The notes: a model not told the origin generated them from the sequence alone. Counted from the stretch's first letter, positions 10,686-21,104 are shown. The stretch: 64,000 nucleotides of DNA from Ceratotherium simum simum (GCF_000283155.1 NW_004454229.1:9270537-9334536); one strand, 5' to 3'. Translations and numbers: made by a program.

Positions 10686-11210
10686 TTTTAAGTATCCTTT
10701 GAATATCTTCCTCTCTCAAGTCAGGAAGTTCCATTACTCAGACAGGAGAGACAGACACACAGACATGAAAAGGCTGAAGGGGACAAAACACCTGTTTAAC
10801 TTCTCGTGTATATTTTAGAGTCAGTTATTTTTAAAACCCAGAGAATGTAAGCTTACTCATAGGAAATGCTTTGGAAAGCAGTAAAGTGAATTAAATTAAA
10901 CTATGGTTTGAAGATGATGATTTAGCAAACTGCAGTGGTGTTAGTAAAAATGAAATAGAAGATCTCTTTGCATATTATCTCCCCAAAGAGTAACACATAA
11001 GAAACATTCTTTGCACATAAAATAATGAGAATATAGTAAATACAATAAACATAAACTATAATAAATGAAAACTTCCTTTTCCCACAAACTCTGTCTGCCA
11101 AACCTATACCAATAAGGTGGAATGATATTAAAATATGAGCTGGAAGAAATAAGAAGAAATAAGAACGGAGGTAAGCAACTTCTAGCAGGCTTGGGTTCAT
11201 TAACATACCC
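10686..11210. other. Unassigned AT-rich stretch
   Basis: No recognised repeat. A 94-codon minus-strand frame (10922-11206) is hydrophobic only because the DNA is A/T-rich. Confidence 0.3.
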
Positions 11211-11214
11211 CTCC

Positions 11215-11370
11215 CTCCCTTGTATCTAGTCTACTAAACATTTACTAAACACCTGCCGTGGTATAGAGTAAAGGATGTAGAATTGAAGGACTGACGCTGC
11301 CCTCAAGGAATTCACGGTCTAGCCGGGAAGACAGACATGGTCCTAAAGTAAGATAATTAGATAGAGTATA
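11215..11370 (-). mobile_element. L2 LINE 3'-end fragment
   Basis: 'CATTTACTAAACACCTGCCG', 'CTGCCCTCAAGGAATTCACG', 'GTCTAGCCGGGAAGACAGAC' is the reversed L2 end. Confidence 0.8.
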
Positions 11371-11384
11371 CTGAAACCTCCCCA

Positions 11385-11579
11385 AACCTTCCTATGATAT
11401 TTAGAATAAAATCCACACTGCGGAGCACGGCCCCCAAGGCCCTAAGTTTAGACATCATCTTCTACTACTCTCCCTACACACCAGAAATGTCAGCATCTCT
11501 CAGTCCCCCAAGGACCCCAGACTCTTTCTCCTTTGCATTTGCTATTACCTCTACCTGGAATGCACCCCTCCATCCATAT
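11385..11579 (+). mobile_element. L2 LINE fragment
   Basis: Forward L2 3' region: 'TAGAATAAAATCCACACTGC', 'CCCCCAAGGCCCTAAGTTTA', 'CATTTGCTATTACCTCTACC', 'TGGAATGCACCCCTCC'. Confidence 0.75.
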
Positions 11580-11587
11580 CCCGGCTC

Positions 11588-11626
<39 letters not shown>

Positions 11627-11666
11627 TTCCCGGCTCAACACACACACACACACACACACACACACA
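11580..11666. repeat. Two (CA)n microsatellites with duplicated leaders
   Basis: Two CA tracts (about 11589-11625 and 11638-11666) are each preceded by the same 11 bases, CCCGGCTCAAC (11580-11590 and 11629-11639). The block looks like a tandem duplication including the unique leader. Confidence 0.95.
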
Positions 11667-11694
11667 TTAAACATCGACTTTTCCTGGGAGAATG

Positions 11695-12130
11695 AACGAA
11701 GGATTTCCAGAGGAAGTGACGTGTAAGCTAGAATCTGAAGGAGGAGGTGAGGTGTTTCAAGGTAGAGAGAGACGGGAGGCTAAGGCAAGACACAAGACAG
11801 AAGATCCAGTAGGTGAAGGTGCTGACCTATGAACAACACAGTGTATCTGGGGACTAGACAGGAGCATGGGGTACTGGAGCATGTGGGGGACAGAATAAGA
11901 GCATGTCTTAGAGCCCAGCCCCCAAGGGTCTGCCAGTCAAAGGCAGTCCCTGCAATGGGTTGGGCGCACCGTGGGAGCCCCCAGAGGGTACTAAGTAGGG
12001 CATTGGTCTCATGAACATTTGTTTTGAAATAAAAAGTCTCTGGGAGCTGTATGGAAGAGAGACTAGAACTGTCCCAACGAGGAAAGAGGCTATGGGCAGG
12101 AAGAGACTTTCTAAGGTTACAATTAGTGAG
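11695..12130 (-). mobile_element. L2 LINE, 3' untranslated and end of ORF2 region
   Basis: Reversed L2 blocks: 'AGAGGAAGTGACGTGTAAGC', 'TAGAATCTGAAGGAGGAG', later 'TGCAATGGGTTGGG' and a 'TGGGAGCTGTATGGAAGAGA' block matching the 'CTGGCTGCTGTGTGGAGAAT' type region. The 132-codon minus-strand frame at 11780-12178 lies mostly in this relic. Confidence 0.6.
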
Positions 12131-12193
12131 GACTGACACCCGGACCAAAAACCAGAAGACAACCTGAGTCACATCCACCCCCTGGGGCGGCGG

Positions 12194-12293
12194 NNNNNNN
12201 NNNNNNNNNNNNNNNNNNNNNNNNNNNNNNNNNNNNNNNNNNNNNNNNNNNNNNNNNNNNNNNNNNNNNNNNNNNNNNNNNNNNNNNNNNNNN
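12194..12293. other. Assembly gap (100 N)
   Basis: Exactly 100 N, the usual placeholder for a gap of unknown length. The left flank ends GGGGCGGCGG and the right starts GGGGGGATGG, so the missing DNA may be G-rich or hard to sequence. Confidence 0.99.
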
Positions 12294-12695
12294 GGGGGGA
12301 TGGGCTCTGATTAGCCTCTTGTTACCTTCTTAAGAAGTCCCCTCTGAAACAGAATCAAAAGAAGAATGGGACTCCTGAAGCTTTTAGTGACTTCTTTTCT
12401 TGGCAAAGTAAAAATTTTAACACTCAGTATTTTTTTAAAAGGGGATTGACTAATGGATTCCTTTTAAAAAATCCATATATATAGGGTACTTGAGCAAGGA
12501 ACAGAGCAGCAGAAAATGCAGGCCACACAGGGGCTGCTCCAGAGAGAGGTGTCAACCATCAGAGGGAAGGAGTGTTTGTCATCATCACTGGAAGGCTTGG
12601 AGGGAAGCAACAGCCAGCTCACCTCCTGCTGGCCCAGCAGCCACCATTCTGGATAAGTGCGTCTCCCTCAGGGGAGGAGATGATCAATAAATAGG
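12294..12695. other. Unassigned non-coding stretch
   Basis: No recognised repeat or exon between the gap and the next MIR-like relic. Confidence 0.3.
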
Positions 12696-12699
12696 CAAG

Positions 12700-12815
12700 G
12701 TTATAGAATAAAAACAACTCATGTTTATACGTCACTTTCCACTTTAAAAACATCTTCATACATGTTCTCACTTCATAATCAAAACAAGCTACCTGAAGTA
12801 GGTAAGCAAGGCAAG
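12700..12815 (-). mobile_element. MIR/MIR3-like fragment
   Basis: 'TTTATACGTCACTTTCCACT', 'TTCATACATGTTCTCACTTC' and 'CTGAAGTAGGTAAGCAAGGC' recall the reversed 3' half of MIR3. Confidence 0.55.
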
Positions 12816-12834
12816 ACATTTTTCATAATGTCTG

Positions 12835-12915
12835 AATTCATTACAAGGTCCTTAGTACTTAGCCTAGGGCCAGGGACATATTAGGCATGCCATAAATGTT
12901 TGTTGAACGAACAAA
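12835..12915 (+). mobile_element. L2 LINE 3' terminus
   Basis: 'AGTACTTAGCCTAGGGCCAG', 'GCATGCCATAAATGTTTGTT', 'GAACGAACAAATG' is the L2 end with its short repeat tail. Confidence 0.8.
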
Positions 12916-12924
12916 TGCAGATTA

Positions 12925-13085
12925 AGAGAACGGAGGCAGCATTTACTATGAGACAGCCACAGTGCTTGATGCATTACACACATTTAATTCAGAGAGCTTA
13001 GGTGATTCTCTCAAGGCCACAAACCTAAGCAAGAGCAAGGGTCTTAACCCAGAAGCCACTGTTTCTTCTGCAAAGCCACCAAACA
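12925..13085 (-). mobile_element. MIR SINE fragment
   Basis: 'GCATTTACTATGAGACAGCC', 'TGATTCTCTCAAGGCCACAA', 'TCTTAACCCAGAAGCCACTG' follow the reversed MIR order. Confidence 0.6.
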
Positions 13086-13174
13086 AACTGCAGAGACCCC
13101 CTTACCATCACATTTCTGTACCTCTGTCAATGATACCCCCTTTTTGCCTGGCACATAGTAGGCATTCGTGGTAG

Positions 13175-13260
13175 GCATGAATGAGCATCCATCCATCCAC
13201 TGTTAGTCACCAAACATTCACTCTGTGCCTACCATGCTCTCCTGGAGCCTAGGTGTGTGG
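13175..13260 (-). mobile_element. L2 LINE 3' terminus
   Basis: 'ATGAGCATCCATCCATCCAC' simple tail, then 'CAAACATTCACTCTGTGCCT' and 'ACCATGCTCTCCTGGAGCCT'. Confidence 0.6.
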
Positions 13261-13309
13261 TGTGTCTATAGTCTTTGCTGAAGACAGCATCCATCGACTT
13301 CCAAATCCT

Positions 13310-13740
13310 TCCCAGGAACCGTCCTTTAAGACCCAAGGCACATGGTGCCCCCACCCAGGTGAGCTTTCTGGATCCTATCAGGAGGACTACCCCAGATCAG
13401 AACACTTGCAGCACTTCTGCGTGTTGGTTGTAACCTTCAACATCCCACGTGACCCGGCTCCTGCCTACCTCTCCAAACTCACTCTCCACTCTTCTTCAAG
13501 ACTCTAGCCTTTGCTCAGTACCTCAGGGCACACAGCTCTGTCTTCCGGAGAGGTCTTCTCACCAATTCTTTCCTCTCCCAGAACACTCTCCACTCCCTAC
13601 ACCTGTGCCCATTCTTAGCCAATAGATTCCTAGTCACTCTTCAGGACTCAGCTTAAATGTCATTTCCTGGGAAAGTCCACTTTCCTGGACTTCACCGCCT
13701 ATGTTAGGGCCCTCTCATATATGCTCTGATAATGCACCCG
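13310..13740 (+). mobile_element. L2 LINE fragment(s)
   Basis: Forward L2 blocks include 'CCTTTAAGACCCAAGGCACA', 'TCTCCAAACTCACTCTCCAC', 'CAGCTTAAATGTCATTTCCT' and 'CCTATGTTAGGGCCCTCTCA'. The 'aggactcagcttaaatgtcatttcc' type block occurs twice in degenerate form, so two copies may be joined. Confidence 0.7.
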
Positions 13741-13754
13741 ATGTTTCAAAATTC

Positions 13755-13865
13755 ATGCAAAAAGACATGCCAGGACAGTTGTAGGAACTGGGAATTCAGC
13801 ATGAACAAAACAGCCAAAACTCACTACCCTCATGAAAACTTCCTTTCTAGGGGAATGTAACATTT
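13755..13865 (-). mobile_element. L2 LINE fragment
   Basis: 'AACTGGGAATTCAGCATGAA', 'CAAAACAGCCAAAACTCACT' and 'ACCCTCATGAAAACTT' match the reversed L2 end. Confidence 0.7.
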
Positions 13866-13869
13866 TCTC

Positions 13870-13965
13870 CCAGAACTTTATCACAGGAATAATTATTGTA
13901 ATTATTATACAATTGTAGTAATATATATTGTAATAATAAAGAGTATTAATGTAATTAATTATGTG
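13870..13965. repeat. AT-rich low-complexity tract
   Basis: TAATTATTAT/ATATATTGTAATAATAAAG-type DNA, with almost no G or C. Confidence 0.85.
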
Positions 13966-13999
13966 AAGGATCGTTGGCTGGCTGTCCTTCATAATCAGT

Positions 14000-14150
14000 T
14001 GGATACAGGAGAATAGGGACTTATCTGTGTTCATACTCAATCTGAAGAGCATAGCATCGAGCCTGCAACCTGGCAGGTGATCAATAAGTTAGTTCTATGA
14101 AAGTTCCCACGAAAGATGAATGCGTGAATGAATGAATAAATGCAGTTGAA
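14000..14150 (+). mobile_element. L2 LINE 3' terminus with GAAT tail
   Basis: 'CATAGCATCGAGCCTGCAAC', 'AGGTGATCAATAAGTTAGTT' then a TGAATGAATGAATAAATG tail. Confidence 0.7.
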
Positions 14151-14860
14151 ATTTCCAAAGCATCTTATACAGACTGATTTAAAAAATAGGGTAAGGAAAA
14201 GCAAGGCATTCAAGCTGCCAGTGTCACAAATTCAAGTAATCTGCCGTCTTTAAGGATTCTCTTCAATCTCTGATGTGCAGTACACATATTTCTGCCAAGC
14301 AGAGGTATTTCAGAAGAAGCCACAAGGTAGTAATTATCTCCCCCAATATTCCTATAAATAGTTTTAGGCAGCCCTCCACCCCATCCTTGTTTCATTTCTG
14401 GGTTTCTGGGCTGAATTTGAAAGGCAGATTTTTTTTTTTTTTAAGCCTTGGCAATTTGGAGGCTATAGTTGGCTTATAGAGACTGCGTTTGCAGGTGCGA
14501 AAAAATACATTTTGCATACATAAAAAACAATACAAGGGGGTCAGGCTGAATCCTTTGAAAATGTGGCCTTACATCTTTTTATTTTATTTTCCTGAATTTT
14601 TGATGAGGACAGATTTTTGTTGGTGTGCTGCCCATTTTAATAGCACATTGGAATTTGGCAGTTCCACTTGGGAACCCATTGAAATGCAAAGAGAGGCCAG
14701 GTCTGTAACTAGGATCCCTTTACCTGCATTCATTCTGGAAGAGGAGAAAATGTAAACTGGAATTAACCATTGAATTACCAGTTGAATCAGGATTAAAAAT
14801 TGGAGGGAGGGTTTCACTCACTGAAATACTAATTCTGAAGAGCAGGCTTCAATAAAAAGG
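14151..14860. other. Unassigned non-coding stretch
   Basis: About 0.7 kb with no recognised repeat. It includes a 13-T run near 14430. No exon signature. Confidence 0.3.
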
Positions 14861-14864
14861 TATA

Positions 14865-15000
14865 GCAGCTACACCCTCCATTTGGATAAGCACTTTACAG
14901 TTTAGAAAGCATTTTTTAAAAAATATCTGTCCATTATTCCATTTCATCCTCAGTGAAACCCTGTGATTAAGTTATCACACTGGTACCAATTATCTTTTTT
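14865..15000 (-). mobile_element. MIR3-like fragment
   Basis: 'GATAAGCACTTTACAGTTTA', 'CATTTCATCCTCAGTGAAAC', 'CCTGTGATTAAGTTATCACA' correspond to the reversed 3' half of MIR3. Confidence 0.65.
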
Positions 15001-15004
15001 CGAT

Positions 15005-15140
15005 ATAAATCAGATCGTGTAATTCCCCTACTTTAGTAAGTTCAGAGGGACTTGTGGCTTTCAGGATGAAGTCCAAAGTCAAGGCTCGCCATACCTGAAT
15101 TTAACTCACCTTTGCAGTTATGTCTTCTATCATTCATTCA
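15005..15140 (+). mobile_element. L2 LINE fragment
   Basis: 'AATCAGATCGTGTAATTCCC', 'CTTTCAGGATGAAGTCCAAA', 'GGCTCGCCATACCTGAATTT' is the L2 stretch just after ORF2. Confidence 0.75.
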
Positions 15141-15179
15141 TTCTCCAGTAATGAACATACAGGAACAGTCCTTCCTTAC

Positions 15180-15400
15180 CAAGATCTTCCAGTCCAGCAA
15201 GGGAGGACAGACAATCAATTCAAGCAAATGCATATTAGGATGTCCCATAACAGGACTCCTGAAGGAAAGGGGGTTTAAGTTGACATCTGTTAGTCGAGAT
15301 CTGAGTTAGGTGGATGAAATGTGCCAGAGTAGGTCGGGGTGGTGATGCATAGAGGGATTCAGGCAGAGGAAACAGTGGCTACGAAGGAGCACAAGTAAGA
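15180..15400 (-). mobile_element. L2 LINE fragment
   Basis: Reversed L2: 'GGAGGACAGACAATCAATTC', 'GTTGACATCTGTTAGTCGAG', 'TCAGGCAGAGGAAACAGTGG'. Confidence 0.55.
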
Positions 15401-15479
15401 GTGTTATCCCCCAATCATAGCCACAAAGAATAATTGCCCCACAACTGTTCACACCTCCAAGTTTGGGACAATCTAACAG

Positions 15480-15640
15480 AAAGATCCTTTCTTTCTCCAC
15501 TAGATAAACTCTTATTAATCCTTCAGGTCCCCCCTCACCTATTTCCCTCTCTGCTTTCTCTGCTTTTTCATTAAGCTTTGCTTCTACATCCATCTCTTCC
15601 TACTAGACTGTATGCTTCCTGAATGCAAGGAAAGTGAAGT
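15480..15640 (+). mobile_element. L2 LINE fragment
   Basis: 'AATCCTTCAGGTCCCCCCTC', 'CTACTAGACTGTATGCTTCC', 'TGAATGCAAGGAAAGTG' follow the L2 3' UTR. Confidence 0.6.
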
Positions 15641-16405
15641 GTGGGACTTGACAAACAAGTGTGTAGGCAAGCTAAGCAGAGACCACCACCTCAGACAGTG
15701 AGTAAGGGGGCCTTGGTGAGATGGGAACCAGTCACCATGAGATTAGCTGTCACCATGCAGCCCACGCTGCTGCTCTCAATGACATGTGTGACAGTGGCAG
15801 TGGCAGCTAGAAAACCAGTTGGGCCAGGCTTTAAGCTAAACTGACCAAGAACAAATTGACCAATGGGGAGCCTTGTACAATCCCCCCTTGACAGCTGAGA
15901 AAGGTCTCATGAGTGACTTATCAATGGCACGGCTTATTGTATTCTGTGGCCTTGGCATTGGACTACACTGTCTCCATTCCAATCCAAGCCCATATCTGTG
16001 CGTTTTCATCTTCTCTGTCTCTCAGTTCCTGTTTCCTTGAAGGACATTACACAACCTGTTCGGGTTCTGGACAATTAGCCTAGACAAGGAGGCATGCCTT
16101 GCTGGATTTGACTTGACCTCTTCTCGGAGCAGTGCTTTTAAAAAGATTCCAGCAGAATTTTTTTTTCAAGTTAAATAGTACTTGGAAACCCAAAAATCTA
16201 AAAAAGGTAGAAAACATTTCTTTTGAAATGTGAGTGGGGGGCACTGGGTGCCATTTACTCAGACTCCCCCTCGACCTCCCATTCCTGAGGCATCTTTGCA
16301 GACCTAGGGTTCCACGGAACAAGAACTGAAAACACCTGTCTAGAGAAACTCCAGGTGTTGGCATCAGCTGGTCCAGCAGGTTAGTGCTCCATCAGATCTG
16401 AAACA
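15641..16405. other. Unassigned non-coding stretch
   Basis: Nothing recognised. Open frames are short. Confidence 0.3.
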
Positions 16406-16409
16406 CCAA

Positions 16410-16640
16410 GGGAGAAGACCTAGACTTGGAGTCGCCTGAGTTTGATTCCTGACGTGGGCACTGATTTGATGACTTGATCTTAGGGAAGTCGTCACAGCTT
16501 CCTAAAGCCTCAGTTTCCTTCTATGTATGGTGGGAATCATAATAAAGGCTTTGCTGGAACTGTCTTGAGGATTGGATACAATGTATGTAAAGTATTCACA
16601 TAATAGGCAAGCAACAAATATAAGCTGAATTAGCATTTGT
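16410..16640 (+). mobile_element. MIR SINE
   Basis: Forward MIR: 'AGACTTGGAGTCGCCTGAGT', 'TCTTAGGGAAGTCGTCACAG', 'GCCTCAGTTTCCTTCTATGT', 'ACTGTCTTGAGGATTGGATA'. Confidence 0.85.
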
Positions 16641-17160
16641 GACTAAGGCTGATGTGCTATTTATTATTGCCATTTACTTTAACTGAAGCAGTCTTTCATT
16701 CATTGTGGTCAGACATATCCACAGAAGGCTCTTAAAAATGGAAATAATTCTTCAACCCCGGCCCCCATTAAAATACAAATAGGAAAACTCATTTTAAAGA
16801 GCTTTCAATGCGGAGAAAAAAGATGGTGGAAACAATGTCTCATATGAGCCTCTCACCTTTGGAAAATAAGGCTGCTTTGTGGGAAATTAAAGCCCACCCA
16901 TTTGAGGGTGTTAATGGAATCTCAGAGAAAGGGGCTCCTCTCTGAAGGCAGCTGGTCCTTCGTGTATTCTCTTATTATGACAGAGTTCCTTGCTTATCAT
17001 AAAGCACGAGGGGAAGGTCCCCCTGTACCCAAAACAAAGGAGAATTTGTGAGACTATCTAATGAGAGGTAGGGTCCCTTATCAGCCCTGGAAACCAAAAC
17101 CTCCCACAGACCTGGGTTTTCTGGCAGTTCTCCCTCAATAGCAACTGGCTGGTTCAGCCT
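16641..17160. other. Unassigned non-coding stretch
   Basis: No recognised repeat. The 113-codon minus-strand frame (16975-17316) runs on into the neighbouring L2 relic and is treated as chance. Confidence 0.3.
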
Positions 17161-17164
17161 AATG

Positions 17165-17340
17165 TCACTCATTATTCTTTCCAACAAATATTTATTGTGC
17201 ACTCTCAATGTGCTAGGCATTGAGTACGGCACAGTGAACAAAAGAGGCATCATCTCCATATTCTCAGAGCTCAATCCCAAGGCAAGCAGGGGATGGGGTA
17301 CAAAAGTTCTCCCCACCAGAGCCCTGAAAGTCAGAGTCTT
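17165..17340 (-). mobile_element. L2 LINE 3'-end fragment
   Basis: 'CCAACAAATATTTATTGTGC', 'CAATGTGCTAGGCATTGAGT', 'CACAGTGAACAAAAGAGGCA'. Confidence 0.85.
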
Positions 17341-17349
17341 TACTCACCT

Positions 17350-17585
17350 GGAAATAGAACTAAGAGTGATTGATCACCTACTACGTGTCAGAGCCTGCAG
17401 GATGCATAAATACGATAGATACCTCATTTAATTTTCACAACAACCACAGGAGATTTCTCTTGTCTTACAGATGAGAAAACTGAGTCTCAAAAGAGGCAAA
17501 TTCCCTTGCTCAAGGTCACATAGCTAGTAAGTAGATGACCACAGACTGATCTCAAAGTCAATGCTCTTTCACTACAACTTGCGTC
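17350..17585 (-). mobile_element. MIR SINE
   Basis: Clear reversed MIR: 'GATCACCTACTACGTGTCAG', 'TTACAGATGAGAAAACTGAG', 'TGCTCAAGGTCACATAGCTA'. Confidence 0.9.
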
Positions 17586-17589
17586 TCCA

Positions 17590-18275
17590 GCACACAGACT
17601 TAACAAACCTAATTTCATTAACATGTACGATGCCTCCAAGTACATTCACACAGTACAGACCAAATGACTGCCACAGAGAGAAATGAGCGGATCTACATTT
17701 AGAAACCACATGCCTTTACCGGCTCTTCTCTTTCTGTCTCTTTTAATCCTCTCTCCAATACCAATTCACTTTATTCTTTTCAATGAGCATTTATTCAATT
17801 TAAAGTCAATGAAAAATAATGCACATTTTTCAACAAGTTTACATTAAGCACTGCAAAAGTGCTTATGTGCTATTTAGTGCTGATGGTGCTGGCACATGGA
17901 ACACATTTGGATATGTCTTTAATTGAAGTCTAAAGGGGTTAGCAGGAAGCTGGTTTTGTTCTGTAATTTAGGTAACTAAGAGCTTGTTAGAAAGGCTTTG
18001 GGGGAGAAGAAGGGGGAGGCAGGGAGAGAGGAGGAGAGAGAGGGATAGGAAGGGATGCTTAGCAAAGGGAACTAGAGACTTTCAGCTGCAGAAGATGATC
18101 ACTTTCATCACCACCCTCTTCTCCAACCTGGAGGATAAAGTGGTATCTCCATCTACCAGATAGCACTGAACTTGGCAGTCAAAGGATCAAGGTAAAGCCA
18201 CGTATGCAAGTCCACGATCCTTTTGGTTCTTCTGCTGGCCAGTGTCTACAGATCAGAACCGAGTCCCAAACAAAG
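17590..18275. other. Unassigned stretch, part CNE-like, with a purine tract
   Basis: At 17720-17990 the text is complex, AT-rich and repeat-free, with a short inverted repeat TAAGCACT/AGTGCTTA around 17846-17866. At 18000-18055 there is a nearly pure purine tract (GA/GGA), able in principle to form triplex DNA. No exon seen. Confidence 0.3.
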
Positions 18276-18279
18276 GGCT

Positions 18280-18490
18280 CTACTGAGAGGCGGTATGTAG
18301 AAACAGGGAAACACACAGGTGTTTTGAAGGCAGAAAGACCTGGGTTTAAATCCTCCTTCAGCCCCTCTGAGCCTCAGGTGCCAGTTAAGGCCGTTGTAAC
18401 AAATAAGTGTCATGCCGTGTGTATGGTGTCTGAAGTACTGAGCACTCTAATGACAGCCATGCTTATTTTTATTATTAACAAATACAGTTT
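18280..18490 (+). mobile_element. MIR SINE
   Basis: 'GAAGGCAGAAAGACCTGGGT', 'TTAAATCCTCCTTCAGCCCC' and a 3' part with 'GTACTGAGCACTCTAATGAC' and 'TTATTTTTATTATTA'. Confidence 0.65.
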
Positions 18491-18494
18491 GCTC

Positions 18495-19390
18495 CAGACA
18501 TCATAAAAGTATAGATGATAAAACTTTGAACTCTTCAGTTCATAAGATGCCTCCAAACGAAGAGCAGAAACAACTTTTATGTCCGTTAACAAAAATAATT
18601 TAATGAATTAATTTACAGCCTCTCTCTCTCAAATGGAGCTTAACCTGCCTTTGCTAGATATTTATTTCCTCTGGCAAGGCTTCAAGTCTTGGGATGGACT
18701 ATGTATTTATATCTTAAAGTGATAGTTCTTAAAAGTTTAATAAAGCCACACTTCAAAACAAGTCGATGGCTGATTTGTCAGGTCATGTGAAAAGCATCTA
18801 CAAAGGAAAGACCTTGAAATAGACACATGATCTTCTTGGAAACTAAGCTGGGAAAATATTTCCTTGTCTTACTTTGCGTTGCCCTAAAGCAGACCCTGAA
18901 ATAGGGACTCCAGTGCAGTCTGACTTCAGAGATGCAAGCAACACTGTCAGAAGAGTCGGGAAGTGATACCGGGAAGAGAAGGCAGCCAAGAAAAGGTGCA
19001 TTATTAAACCAGATGCTGGAAAACTCTATAAAACAGAGTAAAACTCACAATCTCAGAATTATCCCACCCAAAGGGTGAAGGAGCTGGGGTACTGATACAC
19101 TAACTCCCAGAGTCATTGATCAAGGGCTGCTCCTGAGAGGCATCAACAACCCTGATCAGCAGAATGGCCTTCCTCAGTTCCAGAAAAGTTAGCACAGAAA
19201 TGCAGCTATGGACAGTTGGCACTGCCGGGGCAGAGGACCACGGATACAGTGGGGCCCTAGCAGCATCTGTTCCCCCTCCTAATGACATTTCTTATCTAGA
19301 TGCCCTAGATCACAATGTTCTCTTCTAGTCAGGAACAACGTCCTTCCTACCTTCTCACCTGGCCAACCTCTTCTTATCCTTCGGCTGCCA
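18495..19390. other. Unassigned non-coding stretch
   Basis: About 0.9 kb with no recognised repeat or exon. Confidence 0.3.
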
Positions 19391-19394
19391 TCTT

Positions 19395-19540
19395 CTTAGG
19401 CATACCTTCTCTCGCACTACTTATTTATAGCATTATACTAAAACCATTGGACCCCAATCATCTCTGTAGTTGGAGCACCCAGAATACAATCCGGTACATG
19501 ATAAATGCTCAGCACATATTTGTTAAAATAAGGAGTCCAC
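19395..19540 (+). mobile_element. L2 LINE 3' terminus
   Basis: 'CTACTTATTTATAGCATTAT', 'GGAGCACCCAGAATACAATC', 'TACATGATAAATGCTCAGCA', 'CATATTTGTTAAAATAA'. Confidence 0.65.
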
Positions 19541-19564
19541 CCTTACCTGAGAGCTTTTTAAAGG

Positions 19565-19770
19565 CTATGGACTATGACAAATGATTTCACTGCATTCGCT
19601 TTTTCTAGTTTTCATGGTATCCCTATTTATTAATTTTCATCCCCATTTTATGGATGAGGAAACTGAGGCCTAGAGGAGTTAAGAGCTAAAGACTGAGAGC
19701 TCAAATGTGGCAAGATTGAGATTCAAATTTAGGGTTGTATGATTCCAAAGCCACGTCCTTACCTATGCAA
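19565..19770 (-). mobile_element. MIR SINE
   Basis: 'CCCATTTTATGGATGAGGAA', 'ACTGAGGCCTAGAGGAGTTA' and 'GATTCAAATTTAGGGTTGTA' in reversed MIR order. Confidence 0.85.
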
Positions 19771-19929
19771 GACTGTGAAACAGAAGCCTTGAGGATTACC
19801 AAGGGTGCGTTCAGGCAAGTCACAATGAATTCTGAGTCCACTGTAGGCTTTGGAGACAAATGCATCGTGTCATAGGGTGCTGTTGGGGCCACAGAAAGAA
19901 TACAGCTAAACTGCTTGTTCCTCCTTGAG

Positions 19930-20050
19930 AAGGTGAGCTCCAGATAGCAGAGCCCCTTCAGACTCCAATGCCCAGAACATGGCTCAGGGCCTGGCACCGA
20001 GTGAGTGTCCCAGGGGCCTTACTGAACAGAGCAATGAGTAAGTGACTAGG
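19930..20050 (+). mobile_element. L2 LINE-like 3' terminus (weak)
   Basis: 'GGTGAGCTCCAGATAGCAGA', 'GCCCAGAACATGGCTCAGGG', 'CCTGGCACCGAGTGAGTGTC' resemble the L2 end. Confidence 0.45.
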
Positions 20051-20054
20051 AGAC

Positions 20055-20855
20055 AAACAGCAGAATACATTGAGGGGAGATGACAGGAGGAGAGAGGCCC
20101 GGAGGGATGGTGACTCAATGTGGAAGCAGTATGACTGCACTCAGTGTCTCTGGATTGGTTTTTTATCCATTTGACCGGCATTTACTGAACACCACAATTT
20201 TTAAGCAAAATTTGGCAAGCCAAACCATATGCTTTAAACACACTGTTTTTTCTGCTTAACCACATGCTCTCCCCTCTGCTAAAGAGAGTTAAATGAATTA
20301 GGGAAAGTTCATACTTTGCATCGCAAACTGCATATTAGCAGTAGTAAAAGCTTCCACTGACAACTGTCCCTTTACCGTAGAGTGTGCCTGTTGCTGTCAA
20401 TAATGCCCTTTGCCTAATCACAAGGAAAGGTGGATGCCTGGTGGTCAGCTTCAATTCCACTCCACACCTTTGTTTTGTCAGCTAAGAGGACCACCCTGTA
20501 ATATAACTTACATCTCTCATCACTGAGCTGAACAGATCTGACAGCTAACATTTTGCTGCTTTATTTGACCTTAATCTGCTCTTGAACTTTGACTACTGTT
20601 ACTGGATAACCAGCAACCGCAGAGTGGGAGAAACCGTCGTGCGTAATGCCTAGTCCACAACACTACTGTCCTCTTACTGTTGTTTAATTCGAAGGCTCTC
20701 GATAGTTCCTCTCCTCTGGTCCCAACACCTGCATCCTCTATCTTCCCCCCCACCACACACACACCAGGGATTCTCTCAACCTACCTGGTCTACTGTAATA
20801 TAAACAGAACATAATTTTACAGGAAAAGTTATTTATATCATTATAGAAAACCCAC
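20055..20855. other. Unassigned non-coding stretch
   Basis: 0.8 kb with nothing recognised. There is a short ACACACACAC run near 20754. Confidence 0.3.
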
Positions 20856-20859
20856 ATAG

Positions 20860-21100
20860 CTTGGACTAAAGATACCTAAATTTAAATCTCAGTTTAGCTT
20901 CTTACAGATGGTGTGACCTTAGCCAAACGACCTAACCTCTTTAAGCCTCGGTTTCCTCATTAAGAAAACTGAGATAACAAGGTCTAACTTCTAGGGTTAT
21001 CGTGAAGATTAAATGGGAAGGTAGAAAAAATGTCTGAACCAGTGCTTAAAGACTTGACCTATGGCAGCTGCTCTCATTAGCACTAGTATTAATATTAATA
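20860..21100 (+). mobile_element. MIR SINE
   Basis: Forward MIR: 'TAAATTTAAATCTCAGTTTA', 'GGTGTGACCTTAGCCAAACG', 'AGCCTCGGTTTCCTCATTAA', 'GGGTTATCGTGAAGATTAAA'. Confidence 0.88.
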
Positions 21101-21104
21101 AGCA

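Noticed and set aside
11580..11666. Regularly spaced repeats as a CRISPR-like array
   Set aside because: They are CA microsatellites in mammalian DNA. There are no distinct repeats and spacers, and such arrays are not expected here.
11780..12178. 132-codon minus-strand frame
   Set aside because: Most of it lies in a reversed L2 relic and it ends at the assembly gap. The peptide is low in recognisable features.
16975..17316. 113-codon minus-strand frame
   Set aside because: Its start lies in an L2 relic and it shows no domain.
17840..17890. AAAGTGCTTA string resembling the miR-17/106 seed region, next to a short hairpin
   Set aside because: The perfect stem is only 8 bp, and no matching passenger arm is present for a precursor-length hairpin.
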